This document shows positions 6,087 to 8,515 of a DNA stretch of 8,515 bases, in pieces. The stretch's first letter is position 1; every line of letters begins with the position of its first letter. The position numbers and the translations under genes are program-made. The stretch covers positions 83,890 through 92,404 of the forward strand of contig DBGA01000002.1 in NCBI GenBank assembly GCA_002295325.1, given 5' to 3'. Origin of the DNA: Ruminococcaceae bacterium UBA866. GTDB lineage: Bacteria; Bacillota; Clostridia; Oscillospirales; Ruminococcaceae. The notes beneath the pieces are model-generated. The model was not told the origin of the DNA, searched no databases, and was given only the letters and a program-made list of their open reading frames with translations.

Positions 6087-6123
6087 AATGCTTTAAGTGA
6101 TTACTAAAAATAGGGGTGAAAAA

Positions 6124-6921
6124 ATGAATAGTGTTGGTTTTATAGGTGCAGGGAACATGGCCACAGCTATTATTAGAGGAATTTCCAAAGCCAATATTTG
6201 TGATGTGATATTAGCTTTTGACCTAGATAATTATAAACTTGATAGTTTGAAAAAATATGGAGTTATTTCTGAAAGCTCATCAAATGAGCTTGTAAGAAAA
6301 GTTAATTACCTTGTTTTAGCTGTAAAGCCACAGCATATTACTTCTGTATTGGAAGATATTAAGTCAGATATCAACCAGAATACCGTCATAATTTCTATAG
6401 CCGCAGGGATAACAGGAAGCTATCTTTCAAAGGTGCTAGGTTTTAATGCAAAGGTTGTCCAAGTTATGCCCAATACGCCTCTAATGCTATCATGCGGGGC
6501 GACTGCGATGTCAAAATCAGATTATGTTTCAGATGCAGAGTTTGAATATGTAAAATCTATATTTGATTGTGCAGGGAAGACCGAGATTATACCCAAGGAA
6601 AAAATGAATGAAATCATTCCTATTAATGGAAGTTCACCGGCATTTATCTATAAGTTTGCAGAGTGCTTTATCAATTATGCTAAGTCTGTTGGTTTAGATG
6701 AAAAAGTCTGCCTTAATCTGTTCTCTCAATCACTAATTGGTAGCGCAAAAATGCTTACTGATTCAGGTCTTAGCATAGAGGAGCTAATCGCTATGGTGTC
6801 CTCTAAAGGCGGTACTACAATTGCTGGGTTAGATGGCTTAAAGGAAATGAAGCTTGAAGATGCAGTGCAGGTTGCCTGCGAAAAATGTGTAAAACGAGCA
6901 TATGAGCTAACACTAGAATAA
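6124..6921 (+). CDS. proC: Pyrroline-5-carboxylate reductase
   Basis: The 265-residue product catalyses the last step of proline synthesis, NAD(P)H-dependent reduction of 1-pyrroline-5-carboxylate to proline, in the cytoplasm. The Rossmann motif FIGAGNMA is at 6-13 and VLAVKPQ at 64-70. VMPNTP is at 114-119. The C-terminal dimerisation domain has SSPAFIY at 170-176, where GSGPA is usual, and SSKGGTT at 226-232, where SPGGTT is usual. These swaps also occur in clostridial relatives as far as I recall. A longer frame opens at a GTG (6097), but that would put AGGGGTG (6112-6118) inside the gene. This site is seven bases before ATG 6124 and sets the start there; the length then fits the family. 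No proA or proB lies nearby. Confidence 0.93.
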   Translation: MNSVGFIGAGNMATAIIRGISKANICDVILAFDLDNYKLDSLKKYGVISESSSNELVRKVNYLVLAVKPQHITSVLEDIKSDINQNTVIISIAAGITGSYLSKVLGFNAKVVQVMPNTPLMLSCGATAMSKSDYVSDAEFEYVKSIFDCAGKTEIIPKEKMNEIIPINGSSPAFIYKFAECFINYAKSVGLDEKVCLNLFSQSLIGSAKMLTDSGLSIEELIAMVSSKGGTTIAGLDGLKEMKLEDAVQVACEKCVKRAYELTLE

Positions 6922-6931
6922 TACACATTTT

Positions 6932-6966
6932 CTTAACATATATATTTAAAAAATATGTTAGGATGA
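6932..6966 (+). promoter_or_regulatory. Inverted repeat overlapping the ribosome binding site of the SpoIIM-like gene
   Basis: TAACATAT (6934-6941) is the perfect reverse complement of ATATGTTA (6953-6960). Two outer pairs, 6933-6961 (G-U) and 6932-6962, extend it to 10 bp with an 11-base AT-only loop. The right edge takes in the AGG of the ribosome binding site AGGATGA (6960-6966). It could be a weak translational gate or a protein-binding palindrome. Confidence 0.4.
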
Positions 6967-6971
6967 TTAAT

Positions 6972-7586
6972 ATGCAGGGGACAAGTATTAAAAAAGAAAA
7001 TTATATGGCAAGTTACTCTTTAATTTTGCTTGCAGGGATGTTTATTATTGGGATGATATATGGTGTTTTGCTGATAAAATCAAACTCTGACACGTTAGCA
7101 AATACAATCTCAATTATTACAAATGAGTATACAATAAAACTTCAACAACAGTCAATTTTGCAGAGTTTTATCAGCTCATTTGCATCAACATTTATTTTTA
7201 TACTGTTACCTTATCTATTGGGCTATAGTGCTATTGCCCAACCGTTAATTTTACTTGTACCATGGTTTAAAGGGCTAGGTTTAGGTTTTTTTATGGCAAA
7301 CCTCTATACAAGCTATGGCTTTAGTGGAATTGGGTTTTGTGCGTTGGTTATTATGCCATCAACATTGGTGGCTTTATTTTGTATTTTAATTGCAAGCAGG
7401 GAAGCTTTAAAGTTGTCCAACTTATTCTTTCAAAGTTTTGCATCAAAGCATCATAATGCTGTTGGTTTAACTACAATAAAACTATATAATTTAAAGTTAT
7501 TGGTGCTTTCAGCTATTTGCCTAGCTGCATCAATAGTTAATGTTATTTGCGTCTTATTGTTTTCAAGGATGTTCAATTTTATATAA
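6972..7586 (+). CDS. SpoIIM-like integral membrane protein
   Basis: The 204-residue protein has five predicted membrane helices (about 14-35, 66-88, 90-112, 117-143 and 172-198), the topology of stage II sporulation protein M. The central part, LLGYSAIAQPLILLVPWFKGLGLG (residues 82-105), followed by a glycine-containing helix, resembles the SpoIIM core as found in Oscillospiraceae. SpoIIM works with SpoIID and SpoIIP in septal peptidoglycan remodelling during engulfment; neither partner is present here. The match is by pattern only, so a more general SpoIIM-superfamily membrane protein is possible. The frame also opens at ATG 6963, but that start has no ribosome binding site, whereas AGGA at 6960-6963 is eight bases before ATG 6972. 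The next gene follows after 18 bases, so the two are probably co-transcribed. Confidence 0.55.
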   Translation: MQGTSIKKENYMASYSLILLAGMFIIGMIYGVLLIKSNSDTLANTISIITNEYTIKLQQQSILQSFISSFASTFIFILLPYLLGYSAIAQPLILLVPWFKGLGLGFFMANLYTSYGFSGIGFCALVIMPSTLVALFCILIASREALKLSNLFFQSFASKHHNAVGLTTIKLYNLKLLVLSAICLAASIVNVICVLLFSRMFNFI

Positions 7587-7604
7587 AAATATCGGAGGTT
7601 TATT

Positions 7605-8471
7605 ATGGGGTTTTTGGGATTTGGAAATTATGCAAAGCCAGGTAAAGGGATAAAAAAAGGAGAAGTTGAAAAAAAGCGAATTTTTCAGTTCTTTGAATTG
7701 TATTTCAGAAAGTTCTCTAAATTAATACAGCTAAATTTACTGTATATTCTATTTTGCATCCCAGCTATTGTGATTGGTGTGGGTGGAATTTATCTAGTCG
7801 GGTCACTCTTTCAAAGCCCACAAGCATTTTCACTTATATCTCCTATAGTTTTTATTATTGCGATTGGTTTTACAGGGCCGGCAACTGCGGCTATGATGAG
7901 AATTGCGAGATATTTTGTTGAAGAAAAACCTGTATTTTTAATGAGCGATTTTTTCCAAGCGTTTAAAGATAATTTTAAATCAGCGTTTTTAGTTGGCTTA
8001 ATTAATGGTGGCTTAGCATATGTTATATTCCAAGCAGTTTCCTTTTACTTTGCAAAGACATTGGTATCTTCGGTGTTTTTTTGGATACCACTAGTGATGA
8101 TTCTATTCATTGCGGTTGTCGCTACTATGACTAATTTTTATACCTATCTTGCTATGGTATCAGTTGACTTGAACTTTAAAGGTTTAATTAAAAACTGTGT
8201 TTCCTTTGCATTTTTGGGGGCGAAAACCAATATAATAACATTGTTTTTTCTATTGCTAATTTTAGGTCCTTGCATCTTGTATTTCCCAATCTCTATACCG
8301 GTATTTCTTGTAATTGCCTTTTCAACTATTGCAATGATTGTGGCGTTTAACTCGTTCCAATATATATATAAGTACTCAATAAGACCGTATTATATTATGC
8401 ACGGTTTAGAAGATCCTTATGAAGTAAAGGAAGATATGGAAGAGTCAATTTTTGAAGATACTACTGTATAA
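7605..8471 (+). CDS. DUF624 / YesL-family membrane protein
   Basis: The 288-residue protein has a basic, soluble N-terminus (about 1-38), six predicted membrane helices (about 41-66, 75-96, 126-149, 156-182, 208-227 and 229-250) and an acidic C-terminal tail (DPYEVKEDMEESIFED). The family hallmark is the segment GPATAAMMRIARYFVEEKPV (91-110) leading into DFFQAFKDNFK (115-125). YesL-type proteins are often found beside carbohydrate ABC transporters or glycan-utilisation genes in Firmicutes, but no such gene is visible here, and their function is not settled. The start is supported by GGAGG at 7594-7598, six bases upstream. No terminator appears in the 44 bases left after the stop. Confidence 0.8.
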   Translation: MGFLGFGNYAKPGKGIKKGEVEKKRIFQFFELYFRKFSKLIQLNLLYILFCIPAIVIGVGGIYLVGSLFQSPQAFSLISPIVFIIAIGFTGPATAAMMRIARYFVEEKPVFLMSDFFQAFKDNFKSAFLVGLINGGLAYVIFQAVSFYFAKTLVSSVFFWIPLVMILFIAVVATMTNFYTYLAMVSVDLNFKGLIKNCVSFAFLGAKTNIITLFFLLLILGPCILYFPISIPVFLVIAFSTIAMIVAFNSFQYIYKYSIRPYYIMHGLEDPYEVKEDMEESIFEDTTV

Positions 8472-8515
8472 ACTAAAAAGGGCAGGCTGTCTAAATGAAC
8501 TGTTCTAAGGCGAAC

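Noticed and set aside
6097..6123. GTG start adding nine residues to proC
   Set aside because: The extension MITKNRGEK precedes the Rossmann strand with no family counterpart, and the ribosome binding site AGGGGTG lies within it, pointing to ATG 6124.
8481..8515. Possible start of a further gene (ATG at 8495) and the palindrome GAACTGTTC at 8497-8505
   Set aside because: Only seven codons are visible before the window ends, and the AGG upstream is weak. Neither a gene nor an operator can be supported.
1..8515. CRISPR array, tRNA or rRNA gene, insertion sequence or phage genes
   Set aside because: No spaced direct repeats, cloverleaf sequence, transposase motif or terminal inverted repeats were seen on either strand.

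Overview
The window is a low-GC, densely coded stretch of chromosome with every gene on the + strand. It looks like an anaerobic Firmicute of class Clostridia, probably near Oscillospiraceae/Ruminococcaceae. Pointers to this are a split two-gene transketolase, an NfnAB electron-bifurcating transhydrogenase, the SCIFF ribosomal peptide with its radical SAM maturase, a TIGR04086-type membrane protein next to yajC, and a SpoIIM-like sporulation protein. The genus is not identifiable from the sequence alone. No gene-free stretch exceeds 300 bases; the longest are about 209 bases (969-1177) and 179 bases (4530-4708), and both carry regulatory signals.

Layout: (1) 24-968, the C-terminal subunit of a split transketolase, closed by a strong two-way terminator. 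(2) 1079-3395, a promoter and structured leader followed by nfnA and nfnB, which overlap by 8 bases. Together they would encode the NADH-dependent reduced ferredoxin:NADP+ oxidoreductase. (3) 3450-4336, a promoter with a triplet of TATGATA/TATCATA motifs, then yajC (Sec translocon accessory) and a small four-helix membrane protein of the TIGR04086 type. (4) 4392-6064, the SCIFF cassette: a 45-residue, six-cysteine precursor peptide (scfA, 4392-4529), a terminator, a second promoter, and the thioether-forming radical SAM/SPASM maturase (scfB). (5) 6124-8471, proC (proline biosynthesis), a SpoIIM-like membrane protein and a DUF624/YesL-type membrane protein.

The SCIFF cassette is the most interesting part. 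It is a known family with an unknown cellular role. The peptide is intact, with exactly 45 residues, six cysteines, and Cys32 and Thr37 in the positions known to be cross-linked in studied homologues. The arrangement peptide / terminator / weaker second promoter / maturase fits high expression of the peptide and low expression of the enzyme. The scfB start is odd: its only good ribosome binding site lies 39 bases upstream, with a hairpin and an 8-codon reading frame in between.

A recurring theme is that three genes (3926, 4709, 6972) have their ribosome binding site inside or beside an inverted repeat. This could be AT-rich coincidence or a local habit of translational control.
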